A DNA stretch of 64,000 bases from Schistosoma haematobium (taxonomy: Eukaryota; Platyhelminthes; Trematoda; Strigeidida; Schistosomatidae), in NCBI RefSeq assembly GCF_000699445.3, contig NC_067196.1:26429116-26493115 (forward strand), written 5' to 3'. How positions within the stretch are numbered: position 1 is the stretch's first letter; the number at the start of each line of letters is the position of its first letter. The notes beneath the pieces are model-generated. The model saw only the letters and a program-made list of their open reading frames with translations, made no database searches and was not told the DNA's origin. Shown one piece after another: positions 47,141 through 59,248 of this stretch. Position numbers and translations under genes: made by a program.

Positions 47141-47559
47141 CTTTTGATATGCGTAACACATAGACAAAAAAACTTCGTTAGAAAAAATATATAACCGACC
47201 GAGTTTAACGTTCCGTAGTTAAATGATGCATACGCCAATAATCTTATTTCATTCCAATTATTGTATACTAAGGAATTTCGTCTTCAGTTTTCATTGTGTG
47301 AACAAATTTTGACAGATTTCCATAGTATAATCAAGTTTTAAGAATGGCTATTAATGGTTAGTAACTACAAACCGATAAGAGTTGTAGTCAAGCAAGACTG
47401 TTTGGATATCCTGTCGTTCGGATTACATTTGTAGGGGTAAGATACCAAAAAGAATGTTTCACTTTATCCGGATATCGAAAAGGACTAGTGGATTAATAGT
47501 TTCTAACTTCATCTTCCAGTAGAGAACTAAATGACAGCCTAATCCCGAAACACAGTAGA

Positions 47560-48985
47560 GACTATGGTTATTTAGAACACAGACACACGTTCATACGCCC
47601 CTCAATCGTAGTATTTCTCGACATTAAGGCGGCATTTGACTCCGTTGGTCGTGAGGTTCTATGGCAGTATTTGTCACTGAAAGGAGTACCAAAGAAGTAC
47701 ATTAACCTTGTAAAGGCTCTCTACTCGAACACAACTGGTCGAGTGAGAGCTTATGGCGAACTGCCATCAGAATTGATTACCTCAAGTGGTGTTCGTCAGG
47801 GCTGCCCACTCTCTCCATTCTTGTTTAACTTTGTCATTGACGTACTTTTAGAGATAACACTTTCCTCATCCAAATTTCCAGGGGTTGAACTTCTACCGGG
47901 AGGTTCACTTGTTGACTTAGAATATGCTGATGACATAGTTCTATTTGGTGAAGACGCTGACAAAATGCAGAGTCTTCTGACCACTCTAAGCAACAATGCA
48001 AGCATGTTCGGGATGCGATTCTCTCCCTCGAAATGCAAAATGTTGCTTCAGGATTGGGTTGCATCGACACCCGAACTAATGATAGGGAGTGAAGTAATTG
48101 AGCGTGTCGACCGCCTTACTTATCGTGGAAGTCTCACCAGCCCTTGTGATCTGGTGTGTGACGAAATCTCAGCACGGACACAGAAGGCTCGGCTAGCTTT
48201 CGCCAACTTGCGTCATTTATGGCGTAGGCGAGATATCCGTCTATCAACCAAAGGACGTGTTTACTGCACAGCAGTTCGTCCCGTCCTACTTTATGGCAGT
48301 GAAACATGGCCGGTAAGAGTAGGGGATATCCGTATGTTACTAGTATTTGATCATAGGTGTCTTCGAAACATTGCTCGTATATCATGGGACCATCGAGTAA
48401 GTAACACAGTTGTTAGGAAACGGGTACTAGGTAAGGATGGCAAATCGATTGATGAAGTGGTGAAACTTCGTGAGTTGAGATGGCTGGGACATGTGTTACG
48501 TATGCCCAACTACCGACTGCCTCGACGCGCGGTGTTTTATGGTGTAGGGGTAGGTTGGAAGAAAGGTAGGGGCGGCAAGACCAGAACATGGCACAAGTCC
48601 ATGAAGTCACTGACAAGTGGACTGAGTCATGTCGGTAGGTGTAGACTACCTGGTTGGGGACCGCGAGATGATAGCAACCGATGGTTAGAGACCCTAAATG
48701 ACATGGCTCAAAATCGTTTGCAATGGCGCAGGTGCATCTACTCTTTGTGTTCTCCAAATTCTAATCTTCTGAATTCTTCCTGTCCCCTTTTTTTCCATTT
48801 CCAAATTTATTTCACTGTATTATACTCTTTAAATAACATTGTCAAACCCTAATCTTTCCGATTACTGCTTATACTCTTAATACCTCTACCACTTTGGAAT
48901 TTGAGTCGACAACTGCATCTCTGTGCTAATGTGGTATGGCAACTCGAATTGATGTACGTACGTACGAAGTTCTACGTTGTTACTG
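47560..48985 (+). mobile_element. RTE-type LINE (family B), 5'-truncated, RT frame open
   Basis: The RT enters at EHRHTF/SIVVFLDIKAAFDS (47565-47640) and stays open to 48852. The fingers and endonuclease are missing, so the copy is 5'-truncated near 47560. The 3' end is probably the short tandem actgactgactga near 48985. It lies between the methyltransferase and coatomer genes. Confidence 0.85.
47565..48852 (+). CDS. RTE reverse transcriptase C-terminal part (family B)
   Basis: An open frame without a break. Blocks are FLDIKAAFDSVGRE, SSGVRQGCPLSPFLFNFVID, LEYADDIVLFGED (catalytic Asp pair present), FGMRFSPSKCKMLLQDW, LLYGSETWPVR, then RELRWLGHVLRMPNYRLPRR and GWKKGRGGKTRTW. It is clearly related to the family A protein but a different lineage. 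The frame has no start codon of its own; the first possible start codon (TTG) is 47671. Confidence 0.85.
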
Positions 48986-48989
48986 ACTG

Positions 48990-50189
48990 ACTGATGGTTA
49001 TTTACTGTTGACGGTGTTCTAAGGCTTGACGCTACTCCGGATAGTGACTGAGCGTCGGTGGAGTTACTCATGAAACATGCACTGAGAGAATTTGAAAACA
49101 AACGAAAACTGGATATGCACGGCCATACTTAACTAAAAAGCCTTAAGTGGTCTACCCAGCTAAGAACTTTTGATTTTGTGACTTAACAACACCCCATGTT
49201 GTAGTGCTCATCCTTTACCATGAGTTGTCAACGAAATGATTTGAAATGTACTTTACGAACGCCATAATATGATGTAAGCTAGTGTTTGCAATTGCACACA
49301 CAAAAATAAAGCTTGATGAGTTAGTTAGCTTAGTGTAAAAATTCACCAGCAGCGACTAGGGTATGAGCGAAAAGACTTGCTAAATATGAACAACTGTAAT
49401 GTGACAAATGTTGGAGTAGATACAAAAGTTATTACTCAATTACCGACCCATAGTTCCCATCAAAAAACAGTGAAAATAAGTATGTATTTCCTTTTCACTG
49501 AACTACTTGATTAAAGACATGCGTATTTGTTCTTTTGCATTTTGGATAGCCTGTATGTTGTGAAAAAGAAGAATTTTATGTATTTTGATTTTAAAAACAA
49601 TTGACTAAAAATTATCTAATGAAATGAACACAGCAAGGTTGTCGTTCACGCTTGTACTGATGTGACATGGGAACTTTGGTCCACACACATCTGTGCTAGG
49701 CTTTACGTTAAAGATGAGTGATTATGATCTAGTTAGCGAATAGACTTGAGCTGGTTAAAAGCAAACTTTGTGGCAGTTTTTCGGCAGACACGTTTCCCAA
49801 ACAACTATTTTTAAACTCAAGAACTGGTACACTTACTCAACACACTGCCTATGAGAGAAGCAACATTTGTTGTGAATCTACACCAGTAACAGTTGACAGA
49901 TGAGTAGAAAACCAAACTGGAAACCTTCCATCAATATGTCGGTGACCTTTCACTGCAATAAAACAGGCTTTTTCAACAGATGGAAAACCATTAGCGTTTA
50001 ACAGTATATCATATCGTTGGTTTTTGTATATTAAGGCTTATTTTTCCACTTTACCTCATCATATGAGACCAAATCATGTAAAAGTAGTGACTAAAGGAAT
50101 CGCACTTAAAGGTGCATCTACAACGAAATTATGTTAAACATAGACTGACCTACTCAACGTAGATACTAGGAAAAAGGAGCTAAAATTAC
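48990..50189 (-). other. Probable last coatomer-zeta intron and exon, exon not found
   Basis: The coatomer gene needs about 15-20 more codons below 50190. I searched the minus strand for the family's KWSLL-type ending and could not find a convincing exon. Confidence 0.35.
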
Positions 50190-52586
50190 CTGTGCTACCG
50201 TTTGCTCTCCAAGTGGGATATCGTCTGTCCTTGCACCAACTCGAGACACTAAGGCGGTTGCGTCGGACTCTAAAAGTATGCTTTAAAGCATATATTAATT
50301 TATTCCACTATTTACCCATTATGACACAGTTCATCAACTATAAGGAAAATTAAATCTAGATTATCCATCAGTGTTTTCTTTTCGACTGATCGTTTCAGAG
50401 CTTGACTGACAGAATCGTACAAGCACTGAAGGGCACTGACGAGTAATAACTTACAAAATGAAAGATCCATTATGTGACTCACTTCGTTTTCGTTAGCATC
50501 CCCAACAACATAAAAGTAAAGATCGCCCACGTTACGATAAACACAGGTCGCGCCGTCCAGCAACGTGATTTCCGCTAGAGAATTGAAAGAGCAACATACA
50601 TTTATACTGATCCGACCAAAATAAGACGTACAAACGATTATGATTGGAGTAAAACATTAGGACAATGAGAATTTTTGGTGATCATAAGAACTTTTCCATA
50701 TGATTAACAAATAATAAATCAATTTCAAAACGATTACTTTGATGTCCTCGTACTGCCATAAGAATTTTATCAACAGAGGTTATTATGAAGAAATGATATT
50801 TGATCGATTGTGCAAACGCATCTTTTAAGCATAAAAGTCTGATCCTGAAAGTAAAGGTAGTCAATGGGCTTTATTAACCAAATGTATTATATATATGGAG
50901 AGAGAGAACATGTTAATTATGTCTTGTCACAGCTCACCTCGACAGGCGATGTTTCCTGGTTTAGGAGAAGGTTGAAAGAAAGTTAGGGGTTCTGTGACAT
51001 TTGGTTTGTGTCATGTTGGCAGATACGGGCTACCTGGTTTGGGCCCATGTGCTTATTGTAATCAACAGCTATAAGCTGGATGACACGGCTCAAAAGGATA
51101 CAGATGTGTTCACTCTTTATCTTTCAATCTCTCATTTCGGCATCTCAATGCATACTTTTTCACTCTGTCTTCTATAGGCTTACTTTTTTAACTGTAATTA
51201 CTACTACATTATTCCCGTCTATTTTGCTATATACCTTGTTAAATTCATTACGGTGTGCTGGTGATGTGTAGTAACTTAGGGCAGTGCAAAACTGTTTTAG
51301 ACTCTACGTTGATGATAACTGATGTATACATATATATAGTAATCCGAAAAACAAAGTGCAATTTCGTTTGATCATTAGTATGATGAGTTTCAGTCAGAGA
51401 GCTGACCATATCGTTTTAAGTACACAAAAATGAGTACATAAACGAGAAAGTGGATATTTAATTGTAGGTACTCTGGAAGGCACAAAATGGATTTATTTTA
51501 TGTGAACAATTTTTGAAATAGGAAACTCTATTCTAATCAAAAGATAAAAAAACTTTTCTTTAACATTTCACGACGGCAGAAAAAAGTAGGACTATAAAAA
51601 AAGGATGCGACAAACTTGGGAACATTCCATGTTCAGATACTAAGAATCAGGTAACTCGAAAACAATATTTGAACTAGTACTTCATAGTATTGGAATTTTT
51701 AAATAAAAGTGCTTAACGCTATTTTGTAACACTGAATTCTTTCAGTGTACATAAAAATGTAGTCAGTAACAGTAATCACTAGATAAGTTTGAGTCGAGTA
51801 CACCCGAGAGTCATTGAGTTGTATCTGATTCTTAGGAATCTTGAGGGTTACTGGTTACAGCTTTAATTCATATCAGTATACAAACACTAGAATGCTGAGA
51901 AGTATAGAGGATATTTCGGACTGACCACCTCAAGACTTGTTCAAAAACCGAAATCAACTGCTTTATATCCAGATCCTTGTCATCTGCAGTTTCAGACTGC
52001 CGACATGCCTACTAAAACACGATAACTTGGTTACTATGTTGGAACTTCCAAAATGAGATTAGATCTTTGCAGTACTACGAATTACGAGAATTGCTTTAGA
52101 TTCCTTAGACTTTTATACTTGTAACTGCTAAGAGCGAACTACGGAGACGGTACGTGCTATTCCCAATGGTTTTGGGTTCTGACTACTAGCACGACTAACT
52201 AACATCATTTTTGTTTACTTTTATCTTGATGAGTGTGAAACGGAATGGACCACTAACAATAAAAAATTGTAAAGGAGATGGTTTAGATCCGCAGTTGAAC
52301 CTGTCACAGACCCACTAAAATGAAAAAACATAAAAAATCAACGAAAATTTACCGCCATTAGTTTTGCTTGTTTTTTTGAAGAGTTTCGACTCGAATTCGA
52401 GTTGAAGCTTAACAGTTGGAAACGATGAGTCATAATACTACAAAATTAAAGTTTGTTTGATATACTAACTGAGCTACCTTCGTTAAAATGCGCTTCCCTT
52501 CACTATCTAAGATGAGTATGCTATTAATAGAATATAAGGACGGCTCCTGTGGAAATGTCGAAAACCGATATACATACCAGGAGCAT
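50190..52586 (-). CDS. COPZ1: Coatomer subunit zeta (zeta-COP), last exon missing
   Basis: The small longin-fold subunit of the COPI coat; it pairs with gamma-COP in Golgi-to-ER transport. Minus-strand exons are 52586-52578 (MLL only), 52546-52478, 52437-52353, 50574-50483, 50449-50316 and 50280-50190. Phases join to 480 nt, 160 codons, against 177 residues in human COPZ1. Readable blocks are EPSLYSINSILILDSEGKRI, YYDSSFPTV, FESKLFKKT, EITLLDGATCVYRNVGDLYF, ALQCLYDSVSQAL, VEKKTLMDNLDLIFLIVDEL and ILLESDA/DDIPLGEQTVAQ. Introns are 31, 40, 1778, 33 and 35 nt. The 33-nt intron is in frame and free of stops. Intron 3 holds an RTE fragment. Confidence 0.92.
50930..51270 (+). mobile_element. RTE 3'-end remnant (family B-like) in coatomer intron
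   Basis: Broken plus-strand frames give VCVMLADTGYLVWAHV and KLDDTAQKD, aligning with the SHVGRCRLPGWGPR and LNDMAQNR end of the family B copy. A pyrimidine-rich 3' region follows. It is antisense to the coatomer gene. Confidence 0.6.
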
Positions 52587-52589
52587 TGT

Positions 52590-53478
52590 AAGCGACAAAA
52601 GCTATGGTTGGCAGATGTCAATTAATCCGCTTCCTATTTGTGACCTAAGCAGGCGATTCATTATCCAATAATTCGGGCTTTGAATTTGTCTCTTGGTGAC
52701 AATGGTGAGAGTTTGTCTAATTTCCTCAATGGTATTCTCGTTTGTGTTATATTTCATAGATGAATCAGTAGTATGTGCATACTGCACTTCACGTGGTAGT
52801 CTCTGAAAACTAATCTCTTGTTAGGAAATGTGTGTCATGAGGATCATGTGTATTATTATAATATAAAACCACTGAATATGTCCTCTGGGTTCCCCCAACT
52901 CAAGCAAAGATGAAATAAAGGATAAATATGGTTCAAAATCATTTCTTAGTCAATTAAATCACTCAGTGTACGATAAGGATATATAAATAATTTTGACTTC
53001 TGGATATACTCTTAGTATAATTAGGTATCTAGATCCTTAATTGCTTATGTTCACGTAGCCTTTTCTCTTTGAAAAGTCTCTGAGTTCGTCCTTTAAAACA
53101 GGGGTTTTATACCTATTTACAATTGTCTGATTTGGACCTCGAAATTTGCCATGTGGATCATGTGAATCATGTTCATTATAACACTATTACAAATCTGACA
53201 CCAGCATAATGAATAACAAGAGATTTTTAAGATTTAGTTTCGTGAGGATAGTAAACAACAATATACTTGATACACAGCCCTGACGATACACGTATGCAGT
53301 GCTTTCATGAGTATTCTTCGGATCGTTCGAGAAGTAATTAGTGTTCATTCTAACGATTTAACCTTGTAACTTTTCACATTTAACCTTTCGAAGTGTTACG
53401 ACAGTTAGCAACTATGCCTGTTGATAAAGAACGGTTTTAGTACTTTCAGACCGTTTTTACTCGTATTTACCTTGGTAT
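52590..53478. other. Intergenic between coatomer zeta and the retroelement nest
   Basis: It should contain the coatomer promoter (transcribed leftwards). No specific motif or repeat identified. Confidence 0.45.
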
Positions 53479-53479
53479 C

Positions 53480-54390
53480 GATGATTGCAGTAGTTCTACA
53501 ACTTTCAACTCCGTACAACATAACTAACTGCCTTGACATTCGTATTGAAGATTCTGACTTTGATGTTAGTTGACAGTTGTTTTGACTCCCATATGTATTT
53601 CAGCTATAGGAATGCTGTCCTTGTCTTGTCAATCCTTACCTTTGACTTTGCATAAGAACCTTCTTATTCGTCGATGATGCTGTCCACGTATGTGGAAGTT
53701 TCCACATCTTTCAGAGCTTCTCCATCAAGTGCGATTGCGTTGATGTTCTCCGTGCTGCATTTCAGAATCTTCGTTTATCACTTGTGTGTGTTGAGGACTA
53801 CTGATGCACAGGCTTCTGTTACGCTGGCTATCTTCATCAGCATTTGTTGGTATGGATCGGATAGATGAGCTAGGTTATCTGCGAAGTCCAAATCGTCTAG
53901 TCGTATCCAAACTGTCCATTGTATTGCGTTCTGCCCCTCAGATGTGGAGGTCTTCGTAATTCAGTCAACCACGAGAAGAAATATAAAGGGTGACAGTAGG
54001 CAGCCTTGTCTGACACCGGTCCTCACTTGGAATGCATCCGGCAGCTGACCTCCATGCATGACTTTGCAGTGTAGTCAGTCGTATGAGTTCCAGATGATAT
54101 TAACGATCTTCTCAGGTGCACTGTAGTGTTGAAGGAGGTCCCGTAAGGTCCTCCTATTCACATTGTCAAACGTCTTCCCACAGACAAGGAAGTTAATGTA
54201 CAGTGACGGAATCCAGCCTGCTGATCTGGAAGTTTGGCGTCTACTGAATCTTTCATCTGGTTCAGCAACACTCTGTTGAAAACGTTTCCCGGTGCTGATA
54301 GTAATTTGATGCCTGTGTGGTCCCCACATTATTTTAGATCTCCTTTCTTTGGTATCTTGATGAGATATCCTTTTTTCCAGTCCACCGGCT
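53480..54390 (-). mobile_element. RTE family C fragment, RT region
   Basis: On the minus strand: FNRRTL-like and LRDLLQHYSAPEKIVNIIWN, with VCGKTFDNVNRRT in place of the DYEKAFDSVDRRT block, around 54180-54075. Lower down come the palm and a TITLGGE-type region near 53740, with stops and small deletions. The 24480-24790 stretch is very similar. Confidence 0.75.
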
Positions 54391-55443
54391 AAAGATAAGC
54401 CAATCCTCAAAATGATAACTGAGAAATTGGAGATTGATCGTGGTGACAGGTCATTGGTCTTTCACAGAGCCAAAGAGAGTGAAACCACAGAACCTAGAAC
54501 TCGTTTCGCGCGTGAAATAGCGTTGATAAAACCGTTACTAAATCGGCTGGCGTCACGGGCAGATTCACATTGGTGAACGTTTATGAGCCAGGTAGTCAAA
54601 TGGACTTGAAACAAACTCAAAACAGGCTGCTCAAATATTGTTTAAGTCTCCCAATGAAAGGGGCCCAATACAACAGACTAGACATCAACTAGAAGGGTTA
54701 TGAGATTCCGTCTGTAAAACTTTCCGTTTGTGAACTATTTTAAACTTCGAGAAGTCGCAAAGAAACCCAAACTACGGTTAGATGTCGGTGAGAAGAGCCT
54801 TAGAATTTTGGATTTTTCGGTGCTGAGTCTTCGACGCTGAATGGTGCTGAAGCTCCTACAAAAACAGCATAGAGCTATTTAAGTGATTTTCGGGCGATGG
54901 TGGCTAGATGTACAGATAGAATCTGCCATGGCGGATGTGACTGCAGTTACAGAGACATGACCGACGCAGTCTGCAAACAGTAGGGAACTTGATTTTGAAA
55001 GTCTCACATTAGTAAGAACTGGCAGCATCCAGGGAAGTAAAATGGGAGTATCTCTATTCATTAGAAATACTATCCCACTCACTGCTATTGATAACATATC
55101 CCAAGAAAGTGTGACATGCGTATTAGTTATCTGCTGCTCGAAATGCAAATTACAAGAGCTGTGATTGACTTGGTCAACCGCAGTCCAAACTGTGCGACGA
55201 ATTAGGTCTTGCTAGACGTTTCTACACTTGGTCAACAAGTGGTCGATGTTTAATCTTAGGAAATCTTAATGCACCCACAGTAAACTGGAGAAATCTGAGG
55301 ACTGAACTGTCAGATAGTTTTTTCCAACAGAAACTAGTTGGTACGGTTATCACGGGTGTCCATTGCATCATGTGGAAAAAGCAACTAGGTATGACATGGA
55401 CTCCAAAATATCCTTACTAGTTCTCATATTGATTCATTACGAG

Positions 55444-55526
55444 TGTAGACTATGATCGATAAACGAACCCACCAATAATAAAGGGAAACGCCCACCACCA
55501 CATTAACTCCTTTTGACCTTGTACGA
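55444..55526 (+). repeat. Truncated 5' LTR of the BEL/Pao element
   Basis: Matches 56977-57059 with few differences (cgataaacgaacccaccaat, ttgaccttgtacga) and then stops abruptly. Confidence 0.85.
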
Positions 55527-55597
55527 AGAGTGACATAATTAAACTAGTCCAAAGTATCGCGTACCCGGCCGAAAAAAGAATTCTAAACAGCTCACCG

Positions 55598-56632
55598 TTG
55601 ACGCTCGGAGAAAACGCTTTTAGACAGCAAAATGGTCAAGAAGCAATGGACGAGGTGAACAGGAGAAAAAAATTAATTCGTCAAAGTTCTATAAGAAATT
55701 TCAACCCTTTTATGTTTGAAGGCAAAATCCGCGTGGGAGGACGTTTGCAGTTATCATGTTTACCATTTGAAACCAAATATCCGATTATTCTTCCTAGTAA
55801 TCATTTTGTTACAGATATGATTATAATGCGTTATCATGTGATAAACGCACATGTTGGAGTTACTCAAACTCTGAGTAGTATTCGTGAGGAGTATTGGATT
55901 GTTAGAGGATATTCTACTGTTCGGAAGGTTCTAAAACGATGCTATTTATGTAGAAGACTTTATCCTAAACCATGTTCCCAATTAATGGCACCGTTGCCGG
56001 AATACCGAGTAGAGACTCATTCGCCACCCTTTAGTCAAGTAGGTGTGGATTACTTCGGACCGTTCTATGCCAAACGTGGTAGAGTTGTTGAGAAACGTTA
56101 TGGCTGTTTATTCACCTGCTTATCTATTAGAGCCGTTCACATCGAAATGGCTTACTCTTTAGATACGGATTCATTTCTATGCGCATTATCAAGATTTATT
56201 GCCAGCAGGGGATGTCCAAAGCGTATTTTTAGTGATAACGGCACAAACTTCCGAGGTGCAGATGCCAGTTTGAGACAGATTATACGTTCCTGGAATACTA
56301 ATAAAATAGAAAACCACCTTAAAGAACGAGAATGTGAGTGGCGTTTTAACCGACCTAGGGCAAGTCATCGAGGTGGTGTGTGGGAACGCATCATAAGATC
56401 AATTAGAAGAATCTTAAGAGTGCTTTTATTCCAAAATGTGTTGACCGATGAAACTCTGCAAACCTTATTAACTGAGGCGGAACGGATACTGAATGACAGA
56501 CCTCTGGTTAAGATGACAGATGACCCTGGTACCCTAGAAGCTCTTACTCCGAACAAGTTGTTGTTGATTCATAAAAAAATATCATTCGCCGATGCTTCGG
56601 TGGATAAGACGTTATTATACAACAAAAGATGA
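55598..56632 (+). CDS. BEL/Pao integrase, open frame
   Basis: A 344-codon frame. The zinc-binding region includes HVGVTQTLSSIREEYWIVRG and CYLCRRLYP. The DDE core shows VGVDYFGPF (first Asp), IFSDNGTNFRGA (second Asp) and RPRASHRGGVWERIIRSIRR (catalytic Glu). ERILNDRPL then leads into the C-terminal part. All three acidic residues are present. The frame opens in the deleted zone, so the true polyprotein start, RT and RNase H are absent. It stops at 56632 just before the last domain. Confidence 0.87.
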   Translation: MTLGENAFRQQNGQEAMDEVNRRKKLIRQSSIRNFNPFMFEGKIRVGGRLQLSCLPFETKYPIILPSNHFVTDMIIMRYHVINAHVGVTQTLSSIREEYWIVRGYSTVRKVLKRCYLCRRLYPKPCSQLMAPLPEYRVETHSPPFSQVGVDYFGPFYAKRGRVVEKRYGCLFTCLSIRAVHIEMAYSLDTDSFLCALSRFIASRGCPKRIFSDNGTNFRGADASLRQIIRSWNTNKIENHLKERECEWRFNRPRASHRGGVWERIIRSIRRILRVLLFQNVLTDETLQTLLTEAERILNDRPLVKMTDDPGTLEALTPNKLLLIHKKISFADASVDKTLLYNKR

Positions 56633-56719
56633 AAAGAAGCTCAAAGACTAATCAGCGCATTCCGGAATAACAGATGGGTAAAAGAATATTTACCGACTCT
56701 CCAAGCAAGAGACAAATAG

Positions 56720-56995
56720 TTGGACGTACACAAGAACTTACAACCGGGTGACTTAGTCCTCGTTAGTAACGTCGAAATGAATAGAGGTCTATGGCCTAAG
56801 GCTATAGTCGAGCAAGTAAGCTATGGCCCGGACGGACGAGTCCGCACGGCAAAGTTGAGAACTTCAAACGAAGAAATCGTCAGAGATGTGCGAAGCCTAT
56901 GCCTGCTGGAAGAAGCCGGTTGTCTGACGGCGACGATGACCCTGGACAATGGACGTGGTGCGCTTTTCGGGGGGAGTGTAAAATGTGATCGATAA
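56720..56995 (+). CDS. BEL/Pao pol C-terminal domain (DUF5641-like)
   Basis: LQPGDLVLVSNVEMNRGLWP and VEQVSYGPDGRVRTAKLR match the domain that ends BEL/Pao polyproteins. It is separated from the integrase frame by stops at 56632 and 56719, so the polyprotein end is broken here. Confidence 0.75.
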   Translation: MDVHKNLQPGDLVLVSNVEMNRGLWPKAIVEQVSYGPDGRVRTAKLRTSNEEIVRDVRSLCLLEEAGCLTATMTLDNGRGALFGGSVKCDR

Positions 56996-57356
56996 ACGAA
57001 CCCACCAATAATAAAGGGAAACGCGCACCACCACATTAACTCCTTTTGACCTTGTACGACTGTATCTTTTTATTAACCAATCACAGTTTAATGTTCATTG
57101 TAAAACAATACTTGCTTGTTGACTCATTTTTCCTATTCTCTGGCTACTGTTCGGTCTGTTATTTGTCTCTTTTTCCCTGTATTAATAGACCGTACTGTTT
57201 GTTTGTACACTAACGATGTTAATTTATGTTTTAGAAACAGACAAAGTTTATATAGCCAAATAGCTTACTTGTTATGACTTTGGCCAAACCAAGACTCTGT
57301 ATTCGACGGTCTAGAGAATAGTTTAGAATTAAACCTGTAGGAAATTGCTCGCTACA
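56977..57356 (+). repeat. 3' LTR of the BEL/Pao element
   Basis: 380 bp with TGT...ACA ends. Only its first 83 bp are duplicated at the left end. Confidence 0.75.
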
Positions 57357-59248
57357 ACGGGATCGACGTCACAAACCTCCACCATATACCACTCGTAGGT
57401 GAAAGTGATCATACAGTTTAATATTCGATTTCCATATAGTTATCCATTACGAATATGTGTCTTCTCAAGTCAGACTAAACGTCTTGAAAGCAAATATACG
57501 AGGAATTATACACTCTGCATGCTCAGTGGGATAGGCAATAGGACCATAGCCACCTATTGACATTGCTTGGAAGATATTCAGAAATTCGCACATTAGAGTT
57601 ACTGCAACTCACATCCTTTGGACTAAACCAGCGAGTCCGGGAAACTTCCTACCGTGGTCCAGTAAGGGTCTAGCACCCTTCTCCGTAAGAGAAGAATGCG
57701 GTAGAGGTTTAGGTTACTGGGTACTGATGGGACAAAATCTCAATGTCAGGAAACTCGGGATATATGTGTCTCGACCCTCCTCGAGTCTAGAATGTCGTAT
57801 TGAGATAAACTTGTTAAAGAGTCTATAGAATACCCTATTCACTTATCATCGTACGTAAATCAAATGAATTAGCGAAGAGAAAATATTCCAGCATTGTGGG
57901 AAGACATTAATGCTGCATCATCACTGGAGAACGATTATGGTAAAGCTCAAGTATTCACAAGTTACTTTAGCAATGTATGTACCGTGTAGATGCCTTCTCC
58001 TTCAGTTAATATAAAGCCACCCACACATACTGGACACTGTGACCATTAGAAAACTCGATGTCTTTTGTCTGCTAAATGAGCGTCTTTTAAGCAAATTCAT
58101 GGGACCGGATGAAATGCATCCTAGGTTACCAAAGGAATTAGCAAATTTTGCCGTGAATCCCTTGGGCATATGTTTTTAATCTGTCTGTAACCCAGGGTCG
58201 ATTACCAGAAGACTGGAATAATGATGTATGAAGTCTTTTCTTCAAAACAGATACGAGACACAAATATGAGAATTGCTGACCCGTAAGTTTAATCAGAATG
58301 GTTGTTAAAGCTTTACTAAAGATTATTCAGAAGGAGTTACTGAAGTATCTAGTCGGAAATCGAATTCTTTCTGAAAAGCAGCATGGTTTTAGAACAGATT
58401 TTTCATGTTTCTTAAACTAACTGGTAGCCTCTGAAAGCTGGTGCGCTCTAGAAGATCAACACTTACTTATAGATGTAGCCTATGTTGACTTCAGCAATGC
58501 TATTGACGAAGTTTCTCACAGCCGGCAGTCATATTGATTAATTAATATCAGGACTGAAGACAATTTATTATTGTGGATAAAAGACTTCCTAGCAGGGTAT
58601 CAATGGAGAGCATGGGTGAGCTCAAAGCTGTCTCGCTGGAAATCTATGCTTAGTGGAGTGCCTCAGGGTACAGTTTAGGGGCATGTGTTGTTTCTCCTTT
58701 ATATACATGACCTTCCTAATCTCCTATCATCATCGGTTTTGATATCTGGTGATGTCATTATATGGAAAGCGATATAAAGTGGTGATAGTTTAGAGCTTTA
58801 AAATGGCCTGGAGAAGTTATGTGAATGGTCTAGTGTTTGGCAGTTCTCGTTAAGCCCTTCTAAGTGCATTGTGATGCATATCGATCACCAGGGTTCAGAT
58901 ACATGCACGGTGAATAACACTGAGTAACCTGTTGTCCAGACACACAATAACCTGGGAGTTATCTTTAGCTAGCCCCTGCCTATAAAGAGACGCTGAGCTG
59001 TTGAAAAAGGTTCAAAGAACCTCAACGAAACTGATTTCTGGAATGGCGATGCCCTCGTATGATGCCAGACTGACTAAAATAAACCCATTACCATTGTCAT
59101 ATAGAAGAACTAGAGACGACTAAGTCACAGATTTGTAAATACTTGGTGATAAATTTGCATCTGATGTGCCTTTACTTTTCTTGCCTCCCAAAGCAGAAGA
59201 TTTATGCAGACGCTCTAAAAACGTTCCCAGGCCCAGAATAAACAATTT

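Larger units (their letters stand above)
55444..57356 (+). mobile_element. BEL/Pao LTR element, reduced to integrase plus LTRs
   Basis: It is bounded by ACGAG (55439-55443) and ACGGG (57357-57361), a 5-bp target duplication with one mismatch. The right LTR is 380 bp (56977-57356, TGTAAA...CTACA), preceded by a purine run ggggggag. The left end keeps only the first 83 bp of the LTR (55444-55526), and everything up to the integrase is deleted. It inserted into the older CR1 copy. Confidence 0.82.
54391..59240 (+). mobile_element. CR1-type LINE, decayed, split by a BEL/Pao insertion
   Basis: Left part (54391-55438): broken frames with RSLVFHRAKESE and an endonuclease block CLILGNLNAPTVNWRN near 55250. 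Right part (57362-59240): the rest of the endonuclease (LVGESDHTV near 57395), then RT blocks KFMGPDEMHPRLPKELA, QHGFRTDFS, YVDFSNAIDEVSH, LSGVPQGTV and QFSLSPSKCIVMH. Stops are frequent throughout, so it is old. It is interrupted at 55439-57361 by the LTR element. Confidence 0.78.
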
